A DNA stretch of 64,000 nt from Dryocola sp032051265 (GCA_032051265.1 DAMBYU010000002.1:310001-374000), one strand, 5' to 3'; counted from the stretch's first letter, positions 8,799 to 18,187 are shown. The notes: generated by a model from the sequence alone, not told the origin. Program-made: numbers and translations.

Positions 8799-9956
8799 AT
8801 GGAACAACGCCAAATTTCGGGCAAAAGCCACTGGTATCATGAAACCCAGTCCAGTCTCTGCCCGGCGGAAGTACTGCCGTTGGTTCCCGAAGCTGCGCAC
8901 GCAGACCGCTTTTTACTCGACCTTAATTTAAGTGCGGAACAGCTTGCCGAAGAACAGGCGTGGATAGCGGCTGCCCGTGGCGCCAGCGAGGCGCTGCTGC
9001 CGGAGCACGTCTCCGTGACGCGTATGCATACGCTTAGCTGCTACGACCGCCTGAGCACCGCGCTTACCGTCGCGCAGGTTTATGGGGTACAGAGGCTTTG
9101 CAACCACTATGCGGCACGCCTGGCGCCGCAGCCCGGGCCCGATTCTTCGCGTGAGAGCAACCGCCGTCTGACGCAAATCACCCAGTACGCCCGCCAGCTT
9201 GCCAGCCAGCCGACGCTAATCGATAACGCCTCCCGCACCCAGCTTGATGAAGTTGGGCTGTCGATAAACGATATCATCACCTTCAATCAGATAATCGGTT
9301 TTGTCGGCTTCCAGGCTCGCGCTGTCGCCGTCTGGCAGGCGCTGCAAGGGTTACCCGTCCGCTGGCTGCCCGGCTTCGATACGTTGCAGGATGCCCCGGC
9401 AGAAATTTTTACCGCTGAAGGCGCATTCTGGGCTGCGGATCTTCCCCCGCTAGAATTACGCTACGCCCGAACCGATCAGCTTGAAGCGTTCAGCCTAAGC
9501 CAGCCTCTTTGTCCGCTACAGAGCATGGGATGGCTGCTGGCGCATGATGCCCCTGCGCTTTGTGCGTTGAGCCAGTTAATCCGCCTGCTGTGGCATCCTG
9601 CCCCAGCCCATGCTGATGAACAGACGCTGGTCATGCTGCTTTCTGCCAGAATCAACGGAAGCCCTTCCTGTTTCGCAGAGGCTGCAAAGTTATGGCGTGG
9701 GGATAGCAGCCTGCCCGATGCGGTGCGCAATGGTGAAAGAGCGCTGCAGGCATGGAGTCATAACCATCCACGAGCGCGCGCTATTATTCAGGCGGTACAG
9801 TTGCTCACGCGGGCACCTGACCGTTTCAGCGCCGCACATGTTCAACCCTTGCTGGAGCAGGGTTTTTCCGCATCTGAAGCGTTAAGATTGCTGGTCAGCT
9901 CAGCTCTCTTTGGCTGGCTTAATCGCCTGAAAGCAGGGCTGGGCGGCAGGCCGTAA
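8799..9956 (+). CDS. yciW: YciW, AhpD/CMD-type putative peroxidase-related protein
   Basis: The 385 residues begin MEQRQISGKSHWYHETQSSL, and the gene lies between fabI and rnb exactly as E. coli yciW does. Two regions carry the alkylhydroperoxidase D/carboxymuconolactone decarboxylase helical pattern: about residues 85-175, including GLSINDIITFNQIIGFVGFQ, and a degenerate one in the C-terminal half (about 290-375). A classic AhpD Cys-x-x-Cys pair is not visible, so peroxidase activity is unproven. In E. coli, yciW belongs to the CysB regulon and its loss changes cysteine/methionine metabolism. That role is carried over here by homology. Confidence 0.85.
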   Translation: MEQRQISGKSHWYHETQSSLCPAEVLPLVPEAAHADRFLLDLNLSAEQLAEEQAWIAAARGASEALLPEHVSVTRMHTLSCYDRLSTALTVAQVYGVQRLCNHYAARLAPQPGPDSSRESNRRLTQITQYARQLASQPTLIDNASRTQLDEVGLSINDIITFNQIIGFVGFQARAVAVWQALQGLPVRWLPGFDTLQDAPAEIFTAEGAFWAADLPPLELRYARTDQLEAFSLSQPLCPLQSMGWLLAHDAPALCALSQLIRLLWHPAPAHADEQTLVMLLSARINGSPSCFAEAAKLWRGDSSLPDAVRNGERALQAWSHNHPRARAIIQAVQLLTRAPDRFSAAHVQPLLEQGFSASEALRLLVSSALFGWLNRLKAGLGGRP

Positions 9957-10057
9957 GCATTGAATTTGGCGTGCTTTTGTGGCAAACAGCGCTTGCCGCA
10001 GAGTACGGATTCGCGTAAAACTGTCAGCCGCTCTTTTGGCCACGAAAACTAAACATT

Positions 10058-11992
10058 ATGTTTCAGGATAACCCGCTGCTCGCGCAGCTTAAACAGCAAC
10101 TGCATTCCCAGACTCCTCGCGCCGAAGGCGTGGTAAAAGGTACTGAAAAAGGCTTTGGCTTCCTCGAAGTTGACGCCAGTAAAAGCTACTTTATTCCGCC
10201 TCCGCAGATGAAAAAAGTGATGCACGGCGACCGCATTCGCGCTGTGATCCACACGGATAAAGACCGGGAGACCGCTGAGCCAGAAGAGCTTATCGAACCG
10301 TTCCTGACCCGCTTCGTTGGCCGCGTGCAGAAGAAAGACGATCGTCTTTCTATCGTGCCGGATCATCCTTTATTAAAAGACGCTATTCAGTGCCGTGCCG
10401 ATCGTTCAGTCACGCACGATTTTCAGAATGGCGACTGGGCCGTGGCCGAAATGAAACGCCACCCGCTCAAGGGCGATCGCGGTTTTTACGCTGAGTTGAC
10501 TAAGTTCATCACCTTTGGCGACGATCACCTCGCGCCGTGGTGGGTTACGCTCTCTCGCCATAATCTTGAACGCGAAGCTCCCGATGGCGTCGCAACCGAA
10601 ATGCTTGACGATGGTCTGGTGCGTGAAGATTTAACCGCCCTGAACTTCGTCACTATCGACAGCGCCAGTACCGAAGATATGGATGATGCGCTGTTCGTTG
10701 AAGAGCTGGCGGACGGCAAGCTGCAACTGACTGTCGCCATTGCCGATCCTACCGCATGGATTGCCGAAGGCAGCAAGCTGGACAACATCGCCAAAGTCCG
10801 TGCGTTCACCAACTATCTGCCGGGCTTTAACATCCCGATGCTGCCGCGCGAACTCTCTGACGACTTGTGTTCGCTGCGCGCTAACGTCTCCCGCCCTGTC
10901 GTGGCCTGCCGGATGGTCATTGAACAGGATGGCGCAATCAACAGCGACATTCACTTCTTCGCCGCCACAATCGAATCCAGAGCCAAACTGGTTTATGACG
11001 AAGTATCCGACTGGCTGGAAGAGAAAGGCGAATGGCAGCCGCAGAGCGAAGCGATTGCTCAGCAAATTCGTCTGCTGCAGCGCGTCTGCCTGAGCCGCAG
11101 CGAATGGCGTCACAACCACGCGCTGGTCTTTAAAGACCGCCCGGATTACCGCTTCGTGCTGGGTGAGAAAGGCGAAGTGCTGGATATCGTTTCCGAGCCA
11201 CGCCGTATTGCTAACCGCATCGTTGAAGAAGCTATGATCGCCGCCAACGTTTGTGCCGCCATTGTCCTGCGCGAAAAACTCGGCTTTGGTATCTACAACG
11301 TGCATACCGGTTTCGATCCGGCTAATACTGAACAGCTGGCGACCATGCTCGCAGGCCACGGTTTTACCGTAGATGCACAGGAAGTGTTGACGCTGGACGG
11401 CTTCTGCAAGCTGCGCCGCGAGCTTGACGCGCAGCCGACAGGTTTCCTGGATAGTCGTATTCGCCGCTATCAGTCCTTCGCTGAAATCAGCACCGAGCCC
11501 GGCCCGCACTTCGGCCTTGGTCTGGAAGCGTATGCGACATGGACCTCCCCGATCCGTAAATATGGCGATATGGTTAACCACCGCCTGCTTAAAGCCATCA
11601 TTAAAGGCGAGTCAGCAACGCGTCCGCAGAATGAAACCACCGTCCAGATGGCAGAGCGCCGCCGTCTGAACCGCATGGCTGAACGTGATGTGGGCGACTG
11701 GTTATATGCCCGTTTCCTGAACGATAAAGCCGGGACCGATACGCGCTTTGCCGCTGAAATCATTGATGTCAGCCGCGGCGGGATGCGTGTGCGTCTGGTT
11801 GAGAATGGCGCAGTGGCGTTTATTCCCGCACCGTTCATCCACGCGGTACGCGATGAGCTGGCCTGCAGCCAGGAAAACGGCACCGTGCAGATCAAAGGTG
11901 AAGTCGCTTACAAAGTAACCGACGTTATCGATGTGACCATCGCCGAAGTGCGCATGGAAACCCGCAGCGTTATCGCCCGTCCTGCAGCGTAA
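10058..11992 (+). CDS. rnb: RNase II, 3'-5' exoribonuclease
   Basis: The 644 residues are the same length as E. coli RNase II. Two cold-shock domains (about 15-170) precede the RNB catalytic domain and a C-terminal S1 domain (about 560-644). The magnesium-binding acidic cluster TIDSASTEDMDDAL places Asp201, Asp207, Asp209 and Asp210 exactly as in E. coli. The enzyme degrades unstructured RNA processively from the 3' end and shapes mRNA tails. It is followed by a strong intrinsic terminator. Confidence 0.98.
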   Translation: MFQDNPLLAQLKQQLHSQTPRAEGVVKGTEKGFGFLEVDASKSYFIPPPQMKKVMHGDRIRAVIHTDKDRETAEPEELIEPFLTRFVGRVQKKDDRLSIVPDHPLLKDAIQCRADRSVTHDFQNGDWAVAEMKRHPLKGDRGFYAELTKFITFGDDHLAPWWVTLSRHNLEREAPDGVATEMLDDGLVREDLTALNFVTIDSASTEDMDDALFVEELADGKLQLTVAIADPTAWIAEGSKLDNIAKVRAFTNYLPGFNIPMLPRELSDDLCSLRANVSRPVVACRMVIEQDGAINSDIHFFAATIESRAKLVYDEVSDWLEEKGEWQPQSEAIAQQIRLLQRVCLSRSEWRHNHALVFKDRPDYRFVLGEKGEVLDIVSEPRRIANRIVEEAMIAANVCAAIVLREKLGFGIYNVHTGFDPANTEQLATMLAGHGFTVDAQEVLTLDGFCKLRRELDAQPTGFLDSRIRRYQSFAEISTEPGPHFGLGLEAYATWTSPIRKYGDMVNHRLLKAIIKGESATRPQNETTVQMAERRRLNRMAERDVGDWLYARFLNDKAGTDTRFAAEIIDVSRGGMRVRLVENGAVAFIPAPFIHAVRDELACSQENGTVQIKGEVAYKVTDVIDVTIAEVRMETRSVIARPAA

Positions 11993-12011
11993 AACTAATT
12001 AACTACTCATA

Positions 12012-12040
12012 AAGGCTGAATAAATTTTCAGCCTTTTCTT
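12012..12040 (+). terminator. rnb intrinsic terminator
   Basis: AAGGCTGAA and TTCAGCCTT form a perfect 9-bp stem around the loop TAAATT, followed by TTCTT. It starts 20 bases after the rnb stop. Confidence 0.88.
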
Positions 12041-12324
12041 GCAAAAATTATTCCTTCTCTCTGATATTCTTGCCTGCCGTCACTGACAACAAGCCAATAA
12101 CCCGTTACTTTTGTTATAATTTCAGCACCTGATTAGTAAGGCATGCTAAGTAATCTTCATAGGCTGTGCTTTCAACTTTTTTAGAAATTATGCAAATTAC
12201 CTTCATTTTTCTGACGGTTAACACATATCTGCGGGTTTTTATCCGTCGCCGCTTGTTTAACACGGGCTTTATGTTGCTAATATAAATAGAAACTGACGCG
12301 CCATGCACCGGTTCAGGAGAAAGC
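12041..12324 (+). promoter_or_regulatory. AT-rich upstream region of rpfR with a candidate extended -10 promoter
   Basis: This gap between the rnb terminator and rpfR holds no convincing gene. The most promoter-like element is TTGTTT (12253-12258), 19 bases, then TGC-TAATAT (12275-12283), an extended -10. It lies about 42 bases before the rpfR ATG and near the ribosome-binding site AGGAGA. A second TTATAAT is found near 12114. The long AT-rich leader suggests additional regulation, but no operator can be named. Confidence 0.35.
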
Positions 12325-14316
12325 ATGAAAGACGAGTTGGAGCAGAATCTGCTTTACCGTTATTTAGGGACAACCAGCCCATACTGGCGTTTGCCTTCAG
12401 ACAGCAACGCGCTGCAACTTGCCGCCCATGAAAATGCAGATACAAGTCAGGTAATAGCGTTAAGCCAGGAACAGGCTGAAGAGATACGTCAGATGACGGT
12501 GATCACTTCAAGCATCACCATGACGATACCTCTGTTTGGCAGCGATGTGCCTGTCCATCTTGTGGGGCGAAAAGTGTCAAAGCGCGAATGGGCAGGTACG
12601 GCTTCAGCATGGCATGACACTCCTTCCGTAGCGCGCGATCTCGCGCAGGGGCTCTCTTTTGCCGAACAGGTGGTTTCTGAAGCGAACTCGGTTATCGTTA
12701 TTCTCGATCGTCAGGGTAATATTCAGCGCTTTAACCGGCTCAGCGAAGAGTACACCGGGCTTAAAGAGCAGGAGGTTATCGGGCAGAACGTTTTTAAACT
12801 TTTTATGAGCCGCAGCGAGGCCGCCGCCTCCCGACGCAATATCAGCGGTTTTTTCCGCAACGGCAGCTCCTACGAAGTTGAGCGCTGGATTAAAACGCGC
12901 AAGGGCCAGCGTCTGTTTTTGTTCCGCAATAAATTTGTCCACAGCGGCAGCGGCAAAAACGAAATCTACCTGATTTGTTCAGGTACCGATATCACGGAAG
13001 AGCGCCGCGCCCAGGAACGCCTGCGCGTTCTGGCAAACACTGACACCATCACCGGTCTGCCAAATCGCAATGCCATCCACGACCTTATCAGCGCCGCCAT
13101 AGAAAATCGCGGCGATACCCAGGTGGGCATTGTCTATCTCGATCTTGATAACTTCAAGAAAGTGAATGACGCCTATGGGCACATGTTCGGCGACCAGCTT
13201 CTGCAGGCCGTTTCGCTGGCTATCCTCAGCTGTCTTGAAGAAGGCCAGGTGCTGGCGAGGCTTGGCGGCGATGAGTTTATCGTGCCGGCAACCGACACGT
13301 CGCAGGCAGCGCTCGAGGCGATGTCCTCCCGCATTCTCACCCGCTTAAAACAGCCCTTCCGCATTGGCTTAATTGAAGTCTATTCCGGTTGTTCGCTGGG
13401 GATTTCTCTCGCCCCGCAACATGGCGAAGATCGGGAAAGCGTCATTCGTAATGCGGATACCGCCATGTATACCGCCAAAGAGAGTGGTCGCGGCAAATTC
13501 TGCGTCTTTTCCCCGGAAATGAATCAGCGCGTCTTTGAATTTTTGTGGCTTGATACCAACCTGCGAAAGGCGCTGGAAAACGATCAGCTGGTTATCCATT
13601 ACCAGCCCAAAATAACCTGGCGCGGCGAAGTACGCAGTCTGGAGGCGCTGGTACGTTGGCAGTCTCCGGAGCGAGGCCTGATCCCACCGCTGGATTTTAT
13701 CTCCTATGCGGAAGAGTCCGGGCTAATCGTGCCGCTTGGCCGTTGGGTAATGCTAAGCGTGGTGCAGCAGGTGGCGAAATGGCGCGATAAAGGCATCAAC
13801 CTGCGCGTGGCGGTGAACGTTTCTGCCCGGCAACTGGCGGATCAAACTATTTTTAGCGATCTGAAACAGGCGCTTAAAGATTTAGATTTCGAATATTGCC
13901 CCATTGACGTCGAGCTTACCGAAAGCTGCCTGATAGAAAACGAAGAGCTGGCGCTGTCCGTTATCCAGCAGTTCAGCAAGCTGGGGGCACAGGTTCACCT
14001 GGACGATTTTGGCACGGGTTACTCATCGCTCTCACAGCTGGCACGCTTTCCTATCGATGCGATTAAGCTCGACCAGGCGTTTGTACGCGATATCCATAAG
14101 CAATCCGTCTCGCAGTCGCTGGTGCGCGCGATTGTCGCCGTAGCGCAGGCGCTGAATTTACAGGTAATTGCAGAAGGGGTGGAAAGCAAGAAAGAAGACG
14201 CCTTCCTTACCAAGAACGGCGTCAACGAACGGCAGGGATACTTATTTGCCAAGCCTATGCCCGCTGCCGTATTCGAGCGTTGGCTAAAGCGTTATCTGGT
14301 GAGAACGGGGCACTAG
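12325..14316 (+). CDS. rpfR: RpfR (Gmr/PdeR/YciR), DSF-sensing PAS-GGDEF-EAL c-di-GMP enzyme
   Basis: The 663 residues match E. coli Gmr/PdeR in length and layout. Residues 1-95 form the N-terminal region that in Burkholderia RpfR is the RpfF-interaction (FI) domain. A PAS domain (about 112-225) is the fatty-acid sensor in that protein. The GGDEF domain keeps an intact GGDEF at 314-318, and the EAL domain begins near 410 with EAL at 440-442 and later DDFGTGYSSL. Both catalytic signatures are intact, so it may make and degrade c-di-GMP, with net phosphodiesterase output in characterised homologues. It is tail to tail with rpfF, and the stop codons share the palindrome CTAG. In E. coli the gene stands without rpfF. 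Confidence 0.92.
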   Translation: MKDELEQNLLYRYLGTTSPYWRLPSDSNALQLAAHENADTSQVIALSQEQAEEIRQMTVITSSITMTIPLFGSDVPVHLVGRKVSKREWAGTASAWHDTPSVARDLAQGLSFAEQVVSEANSVIVILDRQGNIQRFNRLSEEYTGLKEQEVIGQNVFKLFMSRSEAAASRRNISGFFRNGSSYEVERWIKTRKGQRLFLFRNKFVHSGSGKNEIYLICSGTDITEERRAQERLRVLANTDTITGLPNRNAIHDLISAAIENRGDTQVGIVYLDLDNFKKVNDAYGHMFGDQLLQAVSLAILSCLEEGQVLARLGGDEFIVPATDTSQAALEAMSSRILTRLKQPFRIGLIEVYSGCSLGISLAPQHGEDRESVIRNADTAMYTAKESGRGKFCVFSPEMNQRVFEFLWLDTNLRKALENDQLVIHYQPKITWRGEVRSLEALVRWQSPERGLIPPLDFISYAEESGLIVPLGRWVMLSVVQQVAKWRDKGINLRVAVNVSARQLADQTIFSDLKQALKDLDFEYCPIDVELTESCLIENEELALSVIQQFSKLGAQVHLDDFGTGYSSLSQLARFPIDAIKLDQAFVRDIHKQSVSQSLVRAIVAVAQALNLQVIAEGVESKKEDAFLTKNGVNERQGYLFAKPMPAAVFERWLKRYLVRTGH

Positions 14317-15182
14317 CTCGCTTTACGCAAGGCCGTTGAGGTATGGCGGTTTTGCAGCTGCACCAGTCTTTCCATATAGGCGATATCCTTCGGCTGCAGG
14401 CTGAACGCGGCATCCACCCAGTCTTCCGTGATATCCATCAGTTCCGCACGCGGCAGTTGCAGCACGCGCTGCCGGGCGCGCAGCATGGCGCGGACGCCAT
14501 TCAGCTTAGGCTTGAGAGTATCGATAAAGGTACGGGTCGCCATATACCCTTGATCCGGTTCAAATAACTGGTCGACAAGACCATATTGTTCGTACCATTC
14601 CGCGGTGTGCGACTCTCCTTTATAAATCAACTCCTCTGCGAGCTTCATTCCCGAGCGTCGGGCGACCAGCGAATATCCTCCCATGCCAGGGAAAAGGTTA
14701 AAGGCTATTTCCGGAAAACCCATGCGGACATCGCGCTGCGCCAGCACAAAATGGTGTGCCAGGGCTGCCTCAAAGCCGCCGCCTAACGCGCTTCCCTCCA
14801 CCATCGCAAGGCTAATAGCGCCGCTGTCAAAGCCACGAGAAGCCGCGTGAACGCAATCCACGCAGGCTCGCGCATAGGCTCGCAACGCCTCGCGCCGCCC
14901 CTCCTTAATGGTCTCAACGAAAAAGCCCAGATCTCCGCCGGTATTGTACATACCGGGGACCAGCGAGCCGGTTACCCAGAAATCGACAACAAATCCCGAG
15001 CGTTGTACCAGATAACTCATGTTCATGATCTCTTCAATCAGCACATGGTTAAAGCACGGGCGTGGCTGTGCGCGAAGCATCATCCATACCGTGCGGCGTT
15101 CTTCTTCGTAATACCCCGAAAGCTGGGTAAAACGTGCAGTATCGGTAAACAATTTGCAGGTTGGTTGGTTTATCACAGTCAT
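14313..15182 (-). CDS. rpfF: RpfF, DSF-family signal synthase (bifunctional crotonase)
   Basis: The ATG at 15182 gives 289 residues; the longer in-frame start adds a non-conserved leader. The sequence follows Burkholderia RpfF closely, including YYEEERRTVWMMLR, DFWVTGSLVPGMYNTGGDL and MVEGSALGGGFEAALAHHF. The crotonase-fold catalytic glutamates are Glu138 (GGGFEAAL) and Glu158 (GFPEIAFN), matching Glu141 and Glu161 of Xanthomonas RpfF. The family converts 3-hydroxyacyl-ACP to cis-2-enoyl-ACP and then releases the free acid (BDSF- or DSF-type signal). Together with rpfR it forms a complete signal-synthase/receptor module. The chain length of the product cannot be read from sequence. Confidence 0.93.
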   Translation of the reverse strand: MTVINQPTCKLFTDTARFTQLSGYYEEERRTVWMMLRAQPRPCFNHVLIEEIMNMSYLVQRSGFVVDFWVTGSLVPGMYNTGGDLGFFVETIKEGRREALRAYARACVDCVHAASRGFDSGAISLAMVEGSALGGGFEAALAHHFVLAQRDVRMGFPEIAFNLFPGMGGYSLVARRSGMKLAEELIYKGESHTAEWYEQYGLVDQLFEPDQGYMATRTFIDTLKPKLNGVRAMLRARQRVLQLPRAELMDITEDWVDAAFSLQPKDIAYMERLVQLQNRHTSTALRKAS

Positions 15183-15390
15183 CTTATTATCCTGGGTTTC
15201 AGGGTGGGGAAACAATCTAAGGAGCCTTAGATCGCGTGGCAAAGCAGTGGATTACCGCCGTGCATGCGCAAACTTTAGATAGTGTTCACGACAAGTAACG
15301 GTAATTTTTTTGCCCTACCAATTTCCCACAGCTTGATAAGCCAGATGACGAAACTCATAGATTATTTATATATATATTGCTGAAAAGGCA

Positions 15391-15455
15391 TAAAAAAACG
15401 CTCATCAGGATGAGCGTCTGTAAGACTGGTGCTTTAGCCCTGCAGATGCAGGGCG
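15391..15455 (-). terminator. rlhA terminator with a preceding hairpin
   Basis: On the minus strand a perfect hairpin GCCCTGCA-TC-TGCAGGGC (15437-15454) is followed by a second hairpin ACGCTCATC-CT-GATGAGCGT (15398-15417) that runs into seven T residues. The second is a textbook intrinsic terminator. Confidence 0.9.
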
Positions 15456-15470
15456 TGCTAACAGGAGCAG

Positions 15471-17438
15471 TTAGCTTTTGGCTTTTTTCGGCAGCGTCTT
15501 CATCAGCTCGTCCGGACTGATTGTCGCTACGATGCTGCCGGGCAGCGGCATCTTGAGGATATGATTCTTCATTTTGCCAATCACATGCATCTCGCATGGC
15601 CTGCAGTCAAATTTCAGGGTCAATACTTCATCCCCGTGGACCAGCTGCATCGGCGTGGCGCGCCAGCTTTTGATGTTGCCTTTTGCCTGTTTCGGGCAAA
15701 GGTTAAACGCAAAACGCAGGCAGTGTTTGGTGATCATCACCGGTACTTCGCCCTTCTCTTCGTGCGCTTCATAAGCGGCATCAATGAGCTTCACGCCGTA
15801 ACGCTGATAGAATTCGCGCGCTTTATGGTTGTAGACGTTTGCAAGGAAAGTAAGATGCTCTTCCGGATAAACCGGCGCCGGAACGCAGACCGCTTTACGC
15901 GAGCCACGCTGATACTGCTGCAAACGCGCTTCAGTCAAAGCGTCTACGGCGTCACGTCGCAACTGGTTAAGCTGACCGTTCGGCACAAATAACGGCGCAG
16001 GCAGTGAGAGATTTACCGCACGGGCGGAGTACATAGTCTGGCCCAGCTTCGTAAGACCATCGCGCAGGCTGTCATAGGCTTTCTGCGGGTTGTTAGCGGC
16101 TGCAAACTGGCCTTCGAGCGTGCACGTTACGCTTGTACCCTCTTCGCTCGTCAGCGTCAGGACAAGCTGCTCTTCCCAACCAGACAGCTCCATATCCACC
16201 GCTACGCGGCGTTCGCTTGAAGTTTTCAGCAACGCCTGCTGCCAGTTATGGTCGAGGTTACGGTTAAGCGGGTGGTGCGGGCGCACATTTTTCAGCGTGT
16301 CCGGCATCTCGTTTGGCCACACGCGATACTGATTTTTACCGGTTTTCTCAACGGTGTTGGCGCGGAAACCGACGATTTCACGTTTGATAAGCACGTTCAG
16401 GCCATCGCCGTTTGTCAGCGTATTGGCATCAACAACCACGTCCAGATGATCTTTGCCGACCTTCAGCACCTCGCCCACCGGCAGGCCAACAAACTTCGGC
16501 GAATCAAACGCGCCGATATCGATTTTGCGTTCGTTAACGAAGTAGTCCGTGCTGCCGCGATGGAAGGTTTTATCCGGCGAAGGAATAAAGAAATGCGAAG
16601 TCACGCCAGCGGAGGCACGTTTCAGATCCGTGCGGTTCTCCATTAGCTCGTCGAGCAGTTGGCGATAATATGAGGTGATGTTTTTCACATAGCTCATATC
16701 TTTATAACGGCCTTCGATTTTGAAGGAGCGCACGCCAGCATCCACCAGCGCCGCAAGGTTCGCGCTCTGGTCGTTATCTTTCATCGACAGCAGGTGTTTT
16801 TCGAAGGCGACAACGCGGCCCCGATCGTCTTTCAGGGTATACGGCAAACGGCAGGCCTGAGAACAATCGCCACGGTTTGCGCTGCGCCCCGTCTGGGCGT
16901 GGGAGATATTGCACTGGCCGGAATAGGCCACGCATAGCGCGCCGTGAATAAAGAATTCTATCGTCGCGTCAACGTCCTGATGAATGGCGCGAATCTGCTC
17001 CAGGTTCAGCTCGCGAGCCAGAACTATCTGCGAAAAACCCACGTCTGAGAGGAACTTCGCCTTTTCCACGCTGCGGATATCGCACTGGGTGCTGGCATGC
17101 AGCTCAATCGGCGGCAAATCCATTTCCAGCACGCCCATATCCTGGACAATCAGCGCATCAACGCCCGCCTGGTAAAGATCGTGAATCATCAGCCGCGCGG
17201 GCTCCAGCTCGTTGTCATGCAGGATAGTGTTCAGCGTGACAAAGATCTTAGCCCCGAAGCGATGAGCAAAAGGCACCAGGTCGGCAAGATCGCGCAGGCT
17301 GTTACCGGCGTTATGGCGAGCGCCAAAGCCTGGGCCGCCGATATACACGGCATCTGCGCCGTGCAAAATAGCTTCACGGGCGATGTCGGTATCACGGGCG
17401 GGACTGAGTAGTTCAAGATGATTAGCGTGCAGGCGCAT
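15471..17438 (-). CDS. rlhA: RlhA (YdcP), 23S rRNA C2501 5-hydroxylation protein, peptidase U32 family
   Basis: The 655 residues align along their whole length with E. coli YdcP/RlhA (653 aa). The N-terminal TIM-barrel-like part begins HLELLSPARD. It carries the U32 signature with the stretch HGALCVAYSGQC and the nearby DCSQAC, whose cysteines are candidate iron-sulfur ligands. A C-terminal DUF3656/U32-C part ends with another cysteine-rich segment (FNLCPKQAKG, FDCRPCEMH). In E. coli it is needed for hydroxylation of C2501 in the ribosomal peptidyl-transferase centre, using prephenate-linked chemistry. The order rlhA-sutR-ydcO is that of E. coli. Confidence 0.93.
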   Translation of the reverse strand: MRLHANHLELLSPARDTDIAREAILHGADAVYIGGPGFGARHNAGNSLRDLADLVPFAHRFGAKIFVTLNTILHDNELEPARLMIHDLYQAGVDALIVQDMGVLEMDLPPIELHASTQCDIRSVEKAKFLSDVGFSQIVLARELNLEQIRAIHQDVDATIEFFIHGALCVAYSGQCNISHAQTGRSANRGDCSQACRLPYTLKDDRGRVVAFEKHLLSMKDNDQSANLAALVDAGVRSFKIEGRYKDMSYVKNITSYYRQLLDELMENRTDLKRASAGVTSHFFIPSPDKTFHRGSTDYFVNERKIDIGAFDSPKFVGLPVGEVLKVGKDHLDVVVDANTLTNGDGLNVLIKREIVGFRANTVEKTGKNQYRVWPNEMPDTLKNVRPHHPLNRNLDHNWQQALLKTSSERRVAVDMELSGWEEQLVLTLTSEEGTSVTCTLEGQFAAANNPQKAYDSLRDGLTKLGQTMYSARAVNLSLPAPLFVPNGQLNQLRRDAVDALTEARLQQYQRGSRKAVCVPAPVYPEEHLTFLANVYNHKAREFYQRYGVKLIDAAYEAHEEKGEVPVMITKHCLRFAFNLCPKQAKGNIKSWRATPMQLVHGDEVLTLKFDCRPCEMHVIGKMKNHILKMPLPGSIVATISPDELMKTLPKKAKS

Positions 17439-17561
17439 AGTTCGTCGTTTTTCTGTTTGTAGGCGAAAGGCGGCTATTGTAGTCAGAAAGGACGGGTAAA
17501 AACAGAGTCCGCTTTGAGGTTGAGGCTTTTCATAAAGGGATCTCTCACCGGAAGAGGAAAA

Positions 17562-18089
17562 TTACGCATAATGAATTAAAGAATGAAAATGTACCCGCGC
17601 ATCGCCGCTGTTGCGATAGCTATGCGCTTCATCCCCTGCAAAGCGCAAACCTTCTCCCGCCCGTAGCGTCTGCCACTTTCCCTTAATCTGCATTTCCAGC
17701 TCGCCGCTAATCACCGTTACATGCTCAATCACGCCGGTATCATGCGGGGATGACTCGCTTAACGCCCCAGGCGCAAGCGTGATGGAAAAAAGATCAAAGC
17801 GCAGGTGCTCATCGTAGGGAAAAAGCGGCACTACCACCATATCGCTGTTTTGTGGATCGAAGACCGGACGCTCCGGCAGCTCGCCCGACTCAATAAATAC
17901 CGAAAACGGCACGTTCAGGCCGGTGGCTATTTTCCATAGGGTCGCCACCGTCGGACTGGATTCGTTGCGTTCGATCTGGCCAAGCATCGCTTTTGACACG
18001 CCCGTTTTTTCTGCGGCCAGCGACAGGCTCCAGCCTCGCGCCTGGCGCAATGCTTTTAATTTCGCGCTTAAGTGGGCGGCAATATCCAT
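17562..18089 (-). CDS. sutR: SutR (YdcN), XRE-cupin transcriptional regulator
   Basis: The start at 18089 (MDIAAHLSAKLKALRQARGWS) has a strong AGGAGAGAAAG ribosome site and gives 175 residues; upstream in-frame codons are not conserved. An N-terminal XRE HTH (about 9-65, with SLAAEKTGVSKAMLGQIERN) is joined to a cupin domain (about 105-175). E. coli SutR regulates sulfur-utilisation genes. It is divergent from ydcO, and the gap holds a palindrome and a pair of direct repeats that are probably its operators. Confidence 0.88.
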   Translation of the reverse strand: MDIAAHLSAKLKALRQARGWSLSLAAEKTGVSKAMLGQIERNESSPTVATLWKIATGLNVPFSVFIESGELPERPVFDPQNSDMVVVPLFPYDEHLRFDLFSITLAPGALSESSPHDTGVIEHVTVISGELEMQIKGKWQTLRAGEGLRFAGDEAHSYRNSGDARVHFHSLIHYA

Positions 18090-18116
18090 CTTTCTCTCCT
18101 TATTTAGCAGGCGGAG

Positions 18117-18175
18117 TATAGCGTCTTGTACGCTATAACGCACGATGCTATAGTCCGTCGGACGTTATAACGCAC
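18117..18175. promoter_or_regulatory. sutR/ydcO intergenic operator array
   Basis: TATAGCGT-N5-ACGCTATA is a perfect inverted repeat at 18117-18137. The 14-mers ACGCTATAACGCAC (18130-18143) and ACGTTATAACGCAC (18162-18175) are direct repeats 32 bp apart, which is three helical turns. A third palindromic core, TCCG-T-CGGA, lies between them. The array covers the ydcO promoter side, so SutR probably controls both divergent genes. SutR binding is inferred. Confidence 0.6.
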
Positions 18176-18187
18176 AAAGAGGTTTTT

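Noticed and set aside
12114..12326. 70-residue frame in the rpfR leader on the minus strand
   Set aside because: It is AT-rich with no ribosome site and lies over the likely rpfR promoter; no family resemblance.
14313..14316. Possible frameshift or fusion between rpfR and rpfF
   Set aside because: The genes are on opposite strands and both end at full family length; the overlap is a shared CTAG stop, not an error.
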